Below the pieces are notes generated by a model. It saw nothing but the letters and a program-made list of their open reading frames with translations, searched no databases and was not told the DNA's origin. A stretch of DNA of 64,000 nt. Source: Cupriavidus sp. IDO (lineage in GTDB: Bacteria; Pseudomonadota; Gammaproteobacteria; Burkholderiales; Burkholderiaceae). Below, one piece after another: positions 37,332-46,539 of this stretch (the stretch's first letter is position 1; each line of letters starts with the position of its first letter). The DNA lies in NCBI RefSeq assembly GCF_000812465.1, contig NZ_JWMA01000018.1:1-64000 (forward strand), written 5' to 3'. The position numbers were made by a program, and so were the translations under genes.

Positions 37332-37512
37332 CGCGCTTCCTTCAGGGGCTCGTTAGACACGAAAGCCTCCATTATCCGCGATTTTTACCCGCGACCTGCC
37401 GCCGCTGATCCGCCAGGCTGACAACTCGCTGTCCTGCCAGCCCGCTGTTCTGTCAGGCACTTCTTGCACGGCACATCGCCCGCTCCGGCCGGCAGCCCGG
37501 AACCGAACCTGC

Positions 37513-38634
37513 ATGATCTTTCAACAAGCCCTGCGACGCGAGCTCGCCTACACCGCCGGCGCGGTGTTCCTGGTCATGCTGACCTTCATGCTCACGTCGC
37601 TCGTGATCCGCATTCTCGGACTGGCCGCCAATGGCAAGGCCAGCCCCAACGACGTGCTGATGCTGATCGGCCTGGCCACCATCGGCTACCTGTCGATCCT
37701 GCTCTCGGCCACGCTGTTCATTTCCACCCTGATCGTGCTGACGCGCTGGTATAAGGACTCCGAGATGGTGGTCTGGTTCTCGGCCGGCATCTCGTTGCGC
37801 GACCTGGTCAAGCCGGTGCTGCAGTTCGCCGCGCCGTTCGTCGTGCTGGCCTTGCTGCTGGGCATGTTCGCGTGGCCGTGGGCCAACCAGCAGAGCGCCC
37901 TGTTCCGCGACCGCTTCGAGCAGCGCGGCGTGCTGTCGATGATTGCCGCCGGGCGCTTTATCGAGCCCTCCAACGGCAACTATGTGCTGTTCATCGAGGG
38001 CATCGACAGCGACATGAAGCACGCGCGCAACGTGTTCGTCGCCAATGCCGAAGCCAACAAGATCGGCGTGGCGCTGGCCCACCAGGGCCAGTTCGAGACC
38101 ATGCCCAACGGCGACCGCCTGGTGGTGATGGAGAACGGCCGCCGCTATGCCGGCACACCGGGCCAGATCGATTACCGGATCGTGGAATTCGCGCGCTATG
38201 CGGTCAAGGTGGACAACAAGCCGCCCGAGACCGAAGCCGATATGCCACCCAAGAGCCGCAATACGATCGACCTGCTGCGCAATCCCACGCGGGAAAACCT
38301 CGGTGAGCTGCTCTGGCGCATGTCGCTGCCGATTCTCGCCTTCAACTTCGTAATGATCGCCATTCCGCTCGCGTACGTGAACCCGCGCCTTGGCCGCTAC
38401 ACCCCGCTGGTGTTCGCCGTGCTGATCTACCTGACCTACAGCAACCTGATCAACCTGTCGCAGTCGTGGGTGCGCTCGGGCTCGATCCCGTTCTGGCTCG
38501 CGTGGTGGCCGATCCACCTCGTGGTGTTCCTGGGGGCGCTGATGCTATTCCGCTACCGGCAGAACCGCAGCCTGGGCGGATGGCGCGCGGTGTTCGGCCT
38601 GCGCCGCACGGCCGGCACGGGAGGTCAGGCATGA
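37513..38634 (+). CDS. lptF: LPS export ABC transporter permease LptF
   Basis: The 373-residue YjgP/YjgQ permease starts MIFQQALRRELAYTAGAVFLVMLTF-type with a hydrophobic helix at about 13-35. It has six predicted helices split by a periplasmic beta-jellyroll domain (about 110-265). It forms LptB2FG with LptG to lift lipopolysaccharide from the inner membrane to LptC. It is followed by lptG with an ATGA overlap. Confidence 0.95.
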   Translation: MIFQQALRRELAYTAGAVFLVMLTFMLTSLVIRILGLAANGKASPNDVLMLIGLATIGYLSILLSATLFISTLIVLTRWYKDSEMVVWFSAGISLRDLVKPVLQFAAPFVVLALLLGMFAWPWANQQSALFRDRFEQRGVLSMIAAGRFIEPSNGNYVLFIEGIDSDMKHARNVFVANAEANKIGVALAHQGQFETMPNGDRLVVMENGRRYAGTPGQIDYRIVEFARYAVKVDNKPPETEADMPPKSRNTIDLLRNPTRENLGELLWRMSLPILAFNFVMIAIPLAYVNPRLGRYTPLVFAVLIYLTYSNLINLSQSWVRSGSIPFWLAWWPIHLVVFLGALMLFRYRQNRSLGGWRAVFGLRRTAGTGGQA

Positions 38635-39791
38635 GGGTCCTGCGCGTCTACGAACGCTACTTCGCCAGCCTGGTCTATGGCGTGTTCGTCTTCATCCTTT
38701 TCGCGGTGCTGTCGTTGTTCGTGTTCTTCGACATGCTCAATGAGCTGGAGAGCGTCAACGGCAGGTACACCTCGCTGGTGGCGTTCTTCCACGTCATCCT
38801 GCAGGCGCCCACGCGGGTCTACGAGGTGCTGCCGATTGCCGTGCTGATCAGCGCGATCTATGTGTTCTCGCAGCTGGCCAGCCAGTCGGAGTTCACCATC
38901 TTCCGCGTTGCCGGGCTCAATACGCGCCAGGCGCTGTTCTCGCTGTTCAAGCTCGCCATCCCGCTGGCCATCGTGACCTTTATCTTCGGCGAGTTCATCG
39001 GACCGCGCGCCGAGCAGTTCGCGCAGAAGATCAAGCTCGAGGCGGTTGGCGCGACGGTGTCGTCGGACTTCCGCTCCGGCGTCTGGGTCAAGGACCGCGA
39101 CAAGGACACCGCGGCCGCCGGCGGCGGCGAGATCACCCGCTTCGTCAACGTGGCTGGGCTGCGCGCGGACCAGACCATCACCGGCATCACCATCTATGAG
39201 TTCGATCCCCAGTACCGGCTGCGCGTCATCCGCGTGGCCGAGGAAGGCCGATACCAGGGCGGCCAGGCCTGGGAGCTGAAGGGCGTCAACGAGACCCGCT
39301 TCACTGAACTCGCGCAAGGCCCGCCCGCCCAGCGCGACGCCCTGGCACCGGAATTCCGCGCCGAGCAGGTCAAGTTCCCGACCGTGACCATGCACTCCGA
39401 ACTGACCCCGCAGATCCTGTCCGTGCTGCTGGTCACACCGGAGCGGATGTCCACGCTGGACCTGTTCCGCTATATCCGCCATCTGCGCGACAACAAGCAG
39501 GACACGCAGCGCTACGAGATCGCCTTCTGGAAGAAGGTGGTCTACCCGCTGACGCTGTTCGTGATGGTGGCACTGGCCCTGCCGTTCGCCTACCTGCACG
39601 CACGTGCCGGCGCGGTTGGCGTCAAGGTGTTCGGCGGCATCATGCTGGGGCTGTCGTTCCACCTGGCCAATACGCTGTTCTCGCACGTCGGCCTGCTGCA
39701 TACCTGGCCACCGATCATCTCGGCGCTGGTGCCCGGCACCTTGTACTTGCTGGTGGCGCTGACGGCGTTGCGCTGGGTCGACCGTCACTGA
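38631..39791 (+). CDS. lptG: LPS export ABC transporter permease LptG
   Basis: The 386-residue partner of LptF begins MRVLRVYERYFASLVYGVF, with the first helix to about residue 36, VLPIAVLISAIYVFSQLA, a periplasmic domain, and KVVYPLTLFVMVALALPFAY near the end. The start at 38631 overlaps the lptF stop by 4 bp and removes an upstream in-frame extension inside lptF. ATPase LptB is encoded elsewhere. The stop is 1 bp before the cbiX start. Confidence 0.95.
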   Translation: MRVLRVYERYFASLVYGVFVFILFAVLSLFVFFDMLNELESVNGRYTSLVAFFHVILQAPTRVYEVLPIAVLISAIYVFSQLASQSEFTIFRVAGLNTRQALFSLFKLAIPLAIVTFIFGEFIGPRAEQFAQKIKLEAVGATVSSDFRSGVWVKDRDKDTAAAGGGEITRFVNVAGLRADQTITGITIYEFDPQYRLRVIRVAEEGRYQGGQAWELKGVNETRFTELAQGPPAQRDALAPEFRAEQVKFPTVTMHSELTPQILSVLLVTPERMSTLDLFRYIRHLRDNKQDTQRYEIAFWKKVVYPLTLFVMVALALPFAYLHARAGAVGVKVFGGIMLGLSFHLANTLFSHVGLLHTWPPIISALVPGTLYLLVALTALRWVDRH

Positions 39792-39792
39792 A

Positions 39793-40203
39793 ATGTCGTT
39801 CATGGAAACGCCCTCCCGCCAGGCCCTGGTGCTGTTCGCGCACGGCGCGCGCGACGCGCGCTGGCGCGAGCCGTTCGACCGTCTGCAGCAGAAGCTGGCC
39901 GTCGCCTGGCCGCAAGGCGCTGTCCGGCTGGCGTTCCTGGAACTGATGACGCCGGACCTCCCGGCCTGCCTGCCTGAACTGGCAGCCGCCGGCGTGACCG
40001 ACGTCACCGTCGTGCCGGTGTTCTTCGGCCAGGGTGGCCATCTGCGCCGCGACCTGCCGGCGTTGGTTGACCAGTGCCGGCAGCAATATCCTTCCCTGCG
40101 GATTCGCTGCGCCGCCGCGGTCGGCGAGTCGGACAACGTCCTCGATGCGATTGCCGCCTATTGCGTGGCGTCGCTAGTGTCCACGCCGCCCGACGCACCC
40201 TGA
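39793..40203 (+). CDS. cbiX: Small CbiX-type sirohydrochlorin chelatase
   Basis: The 136-residue protein is the short CbiX form, a single ferrochelatase-like domain that dimerises. It has the two metal-binding histidines of the family, in LFAHGARD (about residue 17) and VPVFFGQGGHLRRDLP (about 77). It inserts Co2+ or Fe2+ into sirohydrochlorin. Since it lies after lptG and faces cobA, it could supply siroheme for CysI as well as cobalt-precorrin. It starts 1 bp after lptG, so translation may be coupled. Confidence 0.87.
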   Translation: MSFMETPSRQALVLFAHGARDARWREPFDRLQQKLAVAWPQGAVRLAFLELMTPDLPACLPELAAAGVTDVTVVPVFFGQGGHLRRDLPALVDQCRQQYPSLRIRCAAAVGESDNVLDAIAAYCVASLVSTPPDAP

Positions 40204-40228
40204 CGCCGGGCATCCCCCCTCCTGCAAT

Positions 40229-40254
40229 GAAAAAGCCGGGCAATTGCCCGGCTC
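40229..40254 (-). terminator. Intrinsic terminator for the cobA-cys operon
   Basis: On the minus strand AGCCGGGCAA and TTGCCCGGCT form a 10-bp stem followed by a run of five T. It lies 35 bp after the cobA stop. Confidence 0.8.
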
Positions 40255-40288
40255 CGGATGGTGCCGCTGACAGCGCGTATGGCGCGTC

Positions 40289-41083
40289 TCAGGCGGCCCT
40301 GACAGTCATCGTGTCCGGCGCGGCATCCTCGCCCGCCTCTGTGGCCCGCGCCGCCAGCGCCGCACCGATCATCAGCAGGCTCGGCTGGATCGGATCGATC
40401 CACTCAGCTGCTTCGCCGGCAGCCATCTCGCGCAACGTGAACTCGCGGCTGCGCTGCTGCGGCGTGGTGGCAGCTTCCACCACCCAAGCCGGCGTCGATG
40501 CCGGCTTGCCATGCGCAATCAGCTGCGCGGCGATGGATGCGGCCTGGTCGCGGCCCATGTAGTAGACCAGCGTATCGGCCTTGACCGCGGCCTCGATGTC
40601 GGCAGAGCCCTCACCGTCGGCAGCCTTGGCCTGGGTGGCGAAGGCAACGCTGCGCGAGACGCCGCGCTTGGTCAGCGGCTTGCGGATGGCCGAGGCGGCA
40701 GCCAGCGCGGCAGTGATGCCGGGCACGACCTCATACTCGATCCCCGCGGCTTCGAGTGCCTGCAGTTCCTCGTCGGCGCGGCCGAACAGCATCGGGTCGC
40801 CTCCCTTGAGCCGCACGACGCGGTCGTACTTGCTCGCCAGGTCGACGATCTGGCGGTTGATGAAGAGCTGGGCGGTGGAGCGCTGGCCGCAGCGCTTGCC
40901 CACCTCGACCAGTTCGGCCTGCGGACACCAGGCGAGCATCTCCGGCGACACCAGTGCGTCGTGCAGGACCACTTGGGCCTCGCCCAAAAGCCGTGCACCA
41001 CGCACCGTAATGAGGTCTGCCGCACCGGGGCCTGCCCCGATCAGGGTCACCTTGCCGTAAGTCTTCCGCGCCTGAATGTCCAT
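40289..41083 (-). CDS. cobA: Uroporphyrinogen-III C-methyltransferase
   Basis: The 264-residue SAM-dependent enzyme methylates uroporphyrinogen III at C-2 and C-7 to precorrin-2. Motifs are VTLIGAGPGAADLITVRGARLL near 12-33, VVRLKGGDPMLFGRADEE at about 88-105, and YEVVPGITAALAAASA. It lacks the CysG dehydrogenase/ferrochelatase domain. It closes the cys operon and would make the siroheme precursor for CysI and the corrin precursor for cobalamin. It stops just before a terminator. Confidence 0.96.
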   Translation of the reverse strand: MDIQARKTYGKVTLIGAGPGAADLITVRGARLLGEAQVVLHDALVSPEMLAWCPQAELVEVGKRCGQRSTAQLFINRQIVDLASKYDRVVRLKGGDPMLFGRADEELQALEAAGIEYEVVPGITAALAAASAIRKPLTKRGVSRSVAFATQAKAADGEGSADIEAAVKADTLVYYMGRDQAASIAAQLIAHGKPASTPAWVVEAATTPQQRSREFTLREMAAGEAAEWIDPIQPSLLMIGAALAARATEAGEDAAPDTMTVRAA

Positions 41084-41110
41084 CTCCTGCCCCTTGCCTG
41101 TCGTTACCGA

Positions 41111-42415
41111 TCAGGAGAACGCACGGATCATGCCCGCGGCCACCGTGTGATTGGTCGCTTCGTCGATCAGCACAAAGGCGCCCGTCGCCGGGTTATCGCC
41201 ATAGGCGTCGCACACGATCGGCTTCTGCAGCGAGATCTGCACCGAGCCGATATCGTTCAGGCGGATGTCGTGGCGGCCGGTCTCGTGCGACAGCGTATGC
41301 ACGTCCAGCACGCGGTCCACCGCCGACACGCGCGCGAACACGCTGGCCGTGGTGTGCTTGAGGACGTACTTGCGGGCCGGGTTGAGCGATTCGTCGTCGA
41401 ACCAGCACAGGTCGGCCTGCAGCTGCTTGGCCGGCGCGGTGGCGGCGTCGGCGGCGACGAACATGTCACCACGCGATACATCGACATCCTCCGTCAGACG
41501 CACGGTGACCGTGTCGCCGACATTGGCGGATTCGGCCGCGCCGTTGGGCGTCAGCACTTCGGCCACCACAGCCTCGCGGTTGGCCGGCAGCACGCGCAGC
41601 TTCTGGCCCACGCGCACCGTGCCGGCTTCCAGGCGGCCGGCATAGCCGCGGAAGTCGTCCGACTGCGCGCCGTCCTGGCGGATCACCAGTTGCACCGGGA
41701 AACGCAATGCAGCGTCGTCCTCGGGCGCGGCTTCTTCCACCGGCAGCTCTTCCAGCAGCGGCAGCAGCGGCTCGCCCTGGAACCACGGCATGGCATCGCT
41801 CTCGTGCACGATATTGTCGCCGCGCAGCGCCGACACCGGCACGTAACGCACATCCTTCAGGCCAAGCTGGCTGGCCAGCTCAGTGTAGGCGGCGCGGATC
41901 TCATTGAAGCGCTCTTCGCTGTAGTCGACCAGGTCCATCTTGTTGATGGCGACGATCACGTGGCGGATTTCCAGCAGCTTCAGGATCGCGGAATGGCGCT
42001 TGGTCTGCGCCAGCAGTTCGGCACGGCCGTCGGTGACGGTGACGCGGGTGGCGTCGACCAGCACGATGGCCGCGTCCGCGGTCGAGGCGCCGGTGACCAT
42101 GTTGCGGGTGTACTGCTCGTGGCCCGGCGTGTCCGCGATGATGAACTTGCGGCGCGCGGTCGAGAAGTAGCGGTAGGCCACGTCGATCGTGATGCCCTGC
42201 TCGCGCTCGGCTTCCAGGCCGTCTGTCAGCAACGAGAAGTCGATCTGCTCGCCGGCGGTGCGCTTGTTCTTGGCGTTGGCCAGCGCGGTCAGCTGGTCGG
42301 ACAGCACGGCCTTGCTGTCGTACAGCAGGCGGCCGATCAGCGTGCTCTTGCCGTCGTCGACGGAGCCGGCGGTGATGAAGCGCAGCAGGCCCTGATGTGT
42401 TGCTTGGTGAGTCAT
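41111..42415 (-). CDS. cysN: Sulfate adenylyltransferase subunit 1 (GTPase)
   Basis: The 434-residue translation-factor GTPase drives sulfate activation to APS with CysD. GTP-binding motifs are GSVDDGKS (17-24), DTPGHEQY (about 94-101) and NKMD (about 149), then EF-Tu-like beta-barrel domains. It lacks a C-terminal APS kinase (CysC) domain, fitting the APS-type reductase in this operon. The start at 42415 is 26 bp after the cysD stop; an upstream frame to 42880 overlaps cysD and is not used. Confidence 0.96.
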   Translation of the reverse strand: MTHQATHQGLLRFITAGSVDDGKSTLIGRLLYDSKAVLSDQLTALANAKNKRTAGEQIDFSLLTDGLEAEREQGITIDVAYRYFSTARRKFIIADTPGHEQYTRNMVTGASTADAAIVLVDATRVTVTDGRAELLAQTKRHSAILKLLEIRHVIVAINKMDLVDYSEERFNEIRAAYTELASQLGLKDVRYVPVSALRGDNIVHESDAMPWFQGEPLLPLLEELPVEEAAPEDDAALRFPVQLVIRQDGAQSDDFRGYAGRLEAGTVRVGQKLRVLPANREAVVAEVLTPNGAAESANVGDTVTVRLTEDVDVSRGDMFVAADAATAPAKQLQADLCWFDDESLNPARKYVLKHTTASVFARVSAVDRVLDVHTLSHETGRHDIRLNDIGSVQISLQKPIVCDAYGDNPATGAFVLIDEATNHTVAAGMIRAFS

Positions 42416-42441
42416 GATGAATTCCTTTGCTGCGTCCGGGA

Positions 42442-43407
42442 TCAGAAGTAGCCTTCTTTTTTCCGGCGTTCCATCGAGGCTTCGCTCGTCTGGTCGTCCA
42501 TGCGGGTCGCTCCGCGCTCGGTGATCTCGGTCACGGCGGTCTCGGCGATGATTTCCACTGGCGAAGCCGCGGTGCTGGCCACCGGGCAGGTGCAGCTGAT
42601 GTCGCCAACAGTGCGGAAACGGACCGACAGCACTTCGCTCACGTCGCCGTCCTGCTTGGGCGTGATCGGCGTGACCGGCACCAGCAGGCCGTTCTTGCGC
42701 ACCACTTCGCGCTGGTGCGCGTAGTAGATCGGCGGCAGCGCCAGGTTCTCGCGGGCGATGTATTGCCACACGTCCAGCTCGGTCCAGTTCGAGATCGGGA
42801 ACACGCGCATCTGCTCGCCCTGCGCCATGCGGGCGTTGTACAGGCTCCACAGTTCGGGGCGCTGGGCCTTCGGGTCCCACTGGCCGAACTCGTCGCGGAA
42901 CGAGAAGATGCGTTCCTTGGCGCGCGCCTTCTCTTCGTCGCGGCGGGCGCCGCCCATCAGCGCGTCGAACTGGTGCGCCTCGATGGTTTCCAGCAGCGTC
43001 ACGGCCTGCGCGGCGTTGCGCGAATCGGTTTCCTTGCGCAGGCGCACGGTGCCGCGCTTGATCGAATCCTCGACGTGGCCCACCACCAGGCGCGCGCCCA
43101 GATCGGCCACGCGCTGGTCACGGAAGGTGATGACTTCCGGGTAGTTGTGGCCGGTGTCGATGTGCACCAGCGGGAACGGCAGCTCGATCTTGCGGTCGCC
43201 CAGGCGGAAGGCCTTCAGCGCCAGGTGCAGCATGACGATCGAATCCTTGCCGCCGGAGAACAGCAGCGCCGGGTTGCGGCACTCGGCCACCACTTCGCGG
43301 ATGATGTAGATCGACTCGGCTTCGAGCCGGTCGAGGTGGTCGTTCTGGACCTCCAACAGGTGGGCCACGCCGGAGGTGGCTTCTGCGATGTCGTTCATGA
43401 TGCCCAT
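42442..43407 (-). CDS. cysD: Sulfate adenylyltransferase subunit 2
   Basis: The 321-residue PP-loop ATP pyrophosphatase has SGGKDS at 51-56 and later family blocks HIDTGHNYPEVI, LMGGARRDEEKARAKERIFSFRD and the C-terminal RGATRMDDQTSEASMERRKKEGYF-type tail. It makes APS with CysN. The first codon is MGIMNDIAEA at 43407; a later ATG at 43398 (MNDIAEA) or an upstream TTG are possible. It is followed by cysN. Confidence 0.95.
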   Translation of the reverse strand: MGIMNDIAEATSGVAHLLEVQNDHLDRLEAESIYIIREVVAECRNPALLFSGGKDSIVMLHLALKAFRLGDRKIELPFPLVHIDTGHNYPEVITFRDQRVADLGARLVVGHVEDSIKRGTVRLRKETDSRNAAQAVTLLETIEAHQFDALMGGARRDEEKARAKERIFSFRDEFGQWDPKAQRPELWSLYNARMAQGEQMRVFPISNWTELDVWQYIARENLALPPIYYAHQREVVRKNGLLVPVTPITPKQDGDVSEVLSVRFRTVGDISCTCPVASTAASPVEIIAETAVTEITERGATRMDDQTSEASMERRKKEGYF

Positions 43408-43424
43408 GTCGTTAGGCCTCGCTA

Positions 43425-44231
43425 TCAATGCTTGATGTTCTGTTCATGGAGCCCGCACTCTTTCGAGTCCTTGCTCTCCCACCACCAACGTCCTGCGCGC
43501 ACATCCTCGCCTGCGCGCACGGCACGCGTACAAGGTTCGCAGCCAATGCTCGGGTAGCCCTTGGCGTGCAGCGCGTTCACCGGTACGTTGTGGCGCTTCA
43601 GGTAAGCCCACACCTCGGCCTCCGTCCAGTCCGCGAGCGGATTGAACTTGGGGATGCCGCGGGCTTCGTCCAGCTCCTCGAACGGCAGCTCGGCGCGCGT
43701 AACGGCCTGCTCGCGGCGCTGGCCGGTGAGCCAGGCGTCGGCGTGCGACAGCGCGCGGTTCAGCGGCTCGACCTTGCGGATGCCGCAGCATTCCTTGCGC
43801 AGGTCGATGCTGTCGTAGAAGGCGTTCAGGCCATGCTTCTTCAGGTAATTCTCGACGGCCTCGGTGTCCGGCGTGAACTGCTCGATGGTGTAGCCATAAT
43901 GCGAGGTCACTTCATCGAGCACCGCCAGCGTCTCGGCGTGCAGGCGGCCGGTGTTCAGCGTGAACACGCGGATGCCGGCGCGCACGCCTTCCGTGCCGCG
44001 CAGGATGGCGTCGGTCAGGACCATGTCTTCAGCGGCCAGGCTCGACGCAAAGCGTGCGCGGAAGAAGCGGCCGGCGATTCCCGCAAGGCGCTCGCCCAGC
44101 GCGCGTTCCTTCTGCTCCAGCGCTTCGATGCTGCCGGTGTACTCCGGCGCGACCCACAAGGCCGGAGGACGCAGCGACGACGCAGCACCGCTGCCATCGA
44201 CCACCGCGATATCGCTCAAAACCGTGCTCAT
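43425..44231 (-). CDS. cysH: Adenylyl-sulfate (APS) reductase
   Basis: The 268-residue reductase has two Cys pairs that hold a [4Fe-4S] cluster (Cys148-Cys149 in KECCGIRK and Cys231/Cys234 in GCEPC) and the catalytic Cys259 in KECGLHE. This pattern marks an APS-using enzyme rather than the cluster-free PAPS type, so it makes sulfite directly from APS. The absence of cysC supports this. It overlaps the DUF934 gene by 4 bp. Confidence 0.95.
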   Translation of the reverse strand: MSTVLSDIAVVDGSGAASSLRPPALWVAPEYTGSIEALEQKERALGERLAGIAGRFFRARFASSLAAEDMVLTDAILRGTEGVRAGIRVFTLNTGRLHAETLAVLDEVTSHYGYTIEQFTPDTEAVENYLKKHGLNAFYDSIDLRKECCGIRKVEPLNRALSHADAWLTGQRREQAVTRAELPFEELDEARGIPKFNPLADWTEAEVWAYLKRHNVPVNALHAKGYPSIGCEPCTRAVRAGEDVRAGRWWWESKDSKECGLHEQNIKH

Positions 44232-44812
44232 GCCGTTTCCTTCGACTGCACAGCACCCACCTCTGCCCGCGCGCGGCGGAACAGCGGCAGCGGTTCGTCC
44301 ACCGATGCCTGGTAGGCCACGGTGAATTCGGTGAAGCCCTTGATCGCGTCTTCGATGTTCTTGTCGGCGCGCACCGCGAAGGCGTCGAAGCCGCAGCGCT
44401 TCATGAAGTTGAGCTGGTCGCGCAGCACGTCGCCGATGGCGCGCAGCTGGCCGTTCCAGTTGTAGCGGGTGCGCAGCAGGTAGGCGGTAGAGAAACCGCG
44501 GCCGTCACGGAACACCGGGAAGTCCACCGCCACCACCGCCACGCGGTCGAAGTACGCGGCGGCATCGCCCGGCTCGTCTTCCGGCGCCAGCCAGACGCCG
44601 GTGCGAGCGGCCTCGCGGCCTGCCAGCAGTGCTTCGTTGGCCTTGACCACCGACAGCGGAAACAGCACCGCATCCGTGCCCTGCGCGGCGGCAGCGATCT
44701 GCTCATCGGTCAGCGGCTGTTCTTCGGTGCCACGCAGCACGGTCCAGGCGTCATCGACGATGACCGGGGTGACCGCAGCGGCGTCACGTTGCAATTGAAT
44801 AATCTTTGCCAT
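44228..44812 (-). CDS. DUF934 family protein linked to sulfite reductase
   Basis: The 194-residue protein starts MAKIIQLQRD and has GVWLAPEDEP and FPVFRDGRGFSTAYLLRTRYNW, typical of DUF934. No redox motif or membrane segment is recognisable; Cys at KRCGFDAF is the only conserved-looking cysteine. It is always near cysI in this bacterial group. A role in sulfite reductase maturation or electron delivery is inferred from position only. It overlaps cysH by 4 bp and lies 16 bp after cysI. Confidence 0.85.
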   Translation of the reverse strand: MAKIIQLQRDAAAVTPVIVDDAWTVLRGTEEQPLTDEQIAAAAQGTDAVLFPLSVVKANEALLAGREAARTGVWLAPEDEPGDAAAYFDRVAVVAVDFPVFRDGRGFSTAYLLRTRYNWNGQLRAIGDVLRDQLNFMKRCGFDAFAVRADKNIEDAIKGFTEFTVAYQASVDEPLPLFRRARAEVGAVQSKETA

Positions 44813-44828
44813 GTTCAGTCTCCGGTCC

Positions 44829-46511
44829 TCAGGCTTCGGCGCGCTCGCGCGGCTGCTTGTCGGCGTACACGCGCTCCTTGAACGGGGCGATGCCGATACG
44901 GGCCAGGGTTTCGATGAAACGTTCGTCCTCGATGCGGTTGGCAACGAAGGTGTCGATGATGCGGGTCACCACCTCGGGCATTTCCTCGGCCTTGAACGAA
45001 GGGCCGATCACCTTGCCCAGCGCGGTCTTGTTGCCTTGCGCGCCGCCCAGCGTGACCTGGTACCACTCCTCGCCGTCCTTGTCCACGCCCAGCACGCCGA
45101 TGTTGCCCACGTGATGGTGGCCGCAAGCGTTGATGCAGCCCGAGATGTTCAGCGAGATCTCGCCGAGGTCGTAGACGTAGTCGAGGTCGTCGAAGCGTTC
45201 CTGGATCGCCAGCGCGATAGGAATCGACTTGGCATTGGCCAGCGAGCAGAAGTCGCCGCCCGGGCAGGCGATGATGTCGGTCAGCAGGCCGATGTTGGCG
45301 GTGGCCAGGCCGGCCTTCTTGGCCAGGCGCCACAACTCGAACAGGTCCCGCTTCTTCACGTCCGGCAGGATCAGGTTCTGCTCGTGCGCCACACGCAGTT
45401 CGCCAAACCCGAAGCGGTCGGCCAGGTCAGCCACGGTTTCCATCTGCGCGTCGGTAGCGTCTCCCGGCGGCGAGACCACGCCCGGCTTGGTCGACAGCGT
45501 CACCGCGGCGTAGCCCGGCACCTTGTGGCCGTGCACATTGCGGCTCACCCAGCGGGCGAAGGCCTTGTCTTCCAGCAGATGGTTCTCGTACGAGGCGTCG
45601 GTGTCGGCCAGCTTCTCATAGGCGGGCGGCACGAAGTACTGCGCCACGCGGTCGAACTCGGCCTGCGTCAGGGTGGCCGGGCCGTCCTTGCTGTGCTGCC
45701 ACTCTTCTTCTACTTCCTGCGCGAACTTGTCGGCGCCGATGGCCTTCACCAGGATCTTGATACGCGCCTTGTACTTGTTGTCGCGACGGCCATAGCGGTT
45801 GTACACGCGGATGGCCGACTCGACGTACGACAGCATGTGCTGCCACGGCAGGTCTTCCTTGATGATCGAGCCCAGGATCGGCGTGCGGCCCAGGCCGCCA
45901 CCGGCCAGGATGCGCAGGCGCGTCTCGCCCTCGGCGTTCTTGTAGGCGTAGATGCCGATGTCGTGCATCTGCACCACGGCGCGGTCGTCGGCCGAAGCGG
46001 AGATGGCGATCTTGAACTTGCGCGGCAGGAAGGCGAATTCCGGCTGGAAGGTGCTCCACTGGCGCAGCAGTTCGGCCAGCACGCGCGGGTCCACCGACTC
46101 GTCCGGCGCGACGCCGGCGAAGTGGTCGGTGGTGATATTGCGCACGCAGTTGCCCGAAGTCTGGATGGCGTGCATCTCGACGCTGGCCAGCTCGGCCAGC
46201 ACGTCGGGCACGCGCTCGAGGTCCATCCAGTTGTACTGGATGTTCTGGCGGGTGGAGAAGTGGCCGTAGCCGCGGTCGTACTCGCGCGCGATGTGGCCCA
46301 GCTTGCGCAGCTGGTTCGACGACAGCAGGCCGTACGGAATCGCCACGCGCAGCATGTAGGCGTGGCGCTGCATGTACAGGCCGTTCTGCAGGCGCAGCGG
46401 CAGGAACTCTTCCTCGGTCAGCTCGCCGGATACGCGGCGGCGCACCTGGTCACGGAACTGGGCGACGCGCTCGGCGACGATGCGCTGGTCATATTGGTCG
46501 TACTGATACAT
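44829..46511 (-). CDS. cysI: Assimilatory sulfite reductase hemoprotein
   Basis: The 560-residue siroheme-[4Fe-4S] protein reduces sulfite to sulfide by six electrons. The cluster/siroheme Cys are in CPGGDFC and SGCINACGHH, near residues 410-460. GHFSTRQNIQYNW and NRYGRRDNKYKARIKI bind siroheme and sulfite. No CysJ flavoprotein is encoded here, so the electron donor may be a ferredoxin or a separate reductase. Nitrite reductase is the main alternative, but the cys operon context favours sulfite. Confidence 0.92.
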   Translation of the reverse strand: MYQYDQYDQRIVAERVAQFRDQVRRRVSGELTEEEFLPLRLQNGLYMQRHAYMLRVAIPYGLLSSNQLRKLGHIAREYDRGYGHFSTRQNIQYNWMDLERVPDVLAELASVEMHAIQTSGNCVRNITTDHFAGVAPDESVDPRVLAELLRQWSTFQPEFAFLPRKFKIAISASADDRAVVQMHDIGIYAYKNAEGETRLRILAGGGLGRTPILGSIIKEDLPWQHMLSYVESAIRVYNRYGRRDNKYKARIKILVKAIGADKFAQEVEEEWQHSKDGPATLTQAEFDRVAQYFVPPAYEKLADTDASYENHLLEDKAFARWVSRNVHGHKVPGYAAVTLSTKPGVVSPPGDATDAQMETVADLADRFGFGELRVAHEQNLILPDVKKRDLFELWRLAKKAGLATANIGLLTDIIACPGGDFCSLANAKSIPIALAIQERFDDLDYVYDLGEISLNISGCINACGHHHVGNIGVLGVDKDGEEWYQVTLGGAQGNKTALGKVIGPSFKAEEMPEVVTRIIDTFVANRIEDERFIETLARIGIAPFKERVYADKQPRERAEA

Positions 46512-46539
46512 GGCGGGGTCCGTTCAGTATTCGTTGAAT

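Noticed and set aside
41111-42880. CysN start at 42880
   Set aside because: It overlaps cysD in another frame; the GTPase motif begins just after the ATG at 42415.
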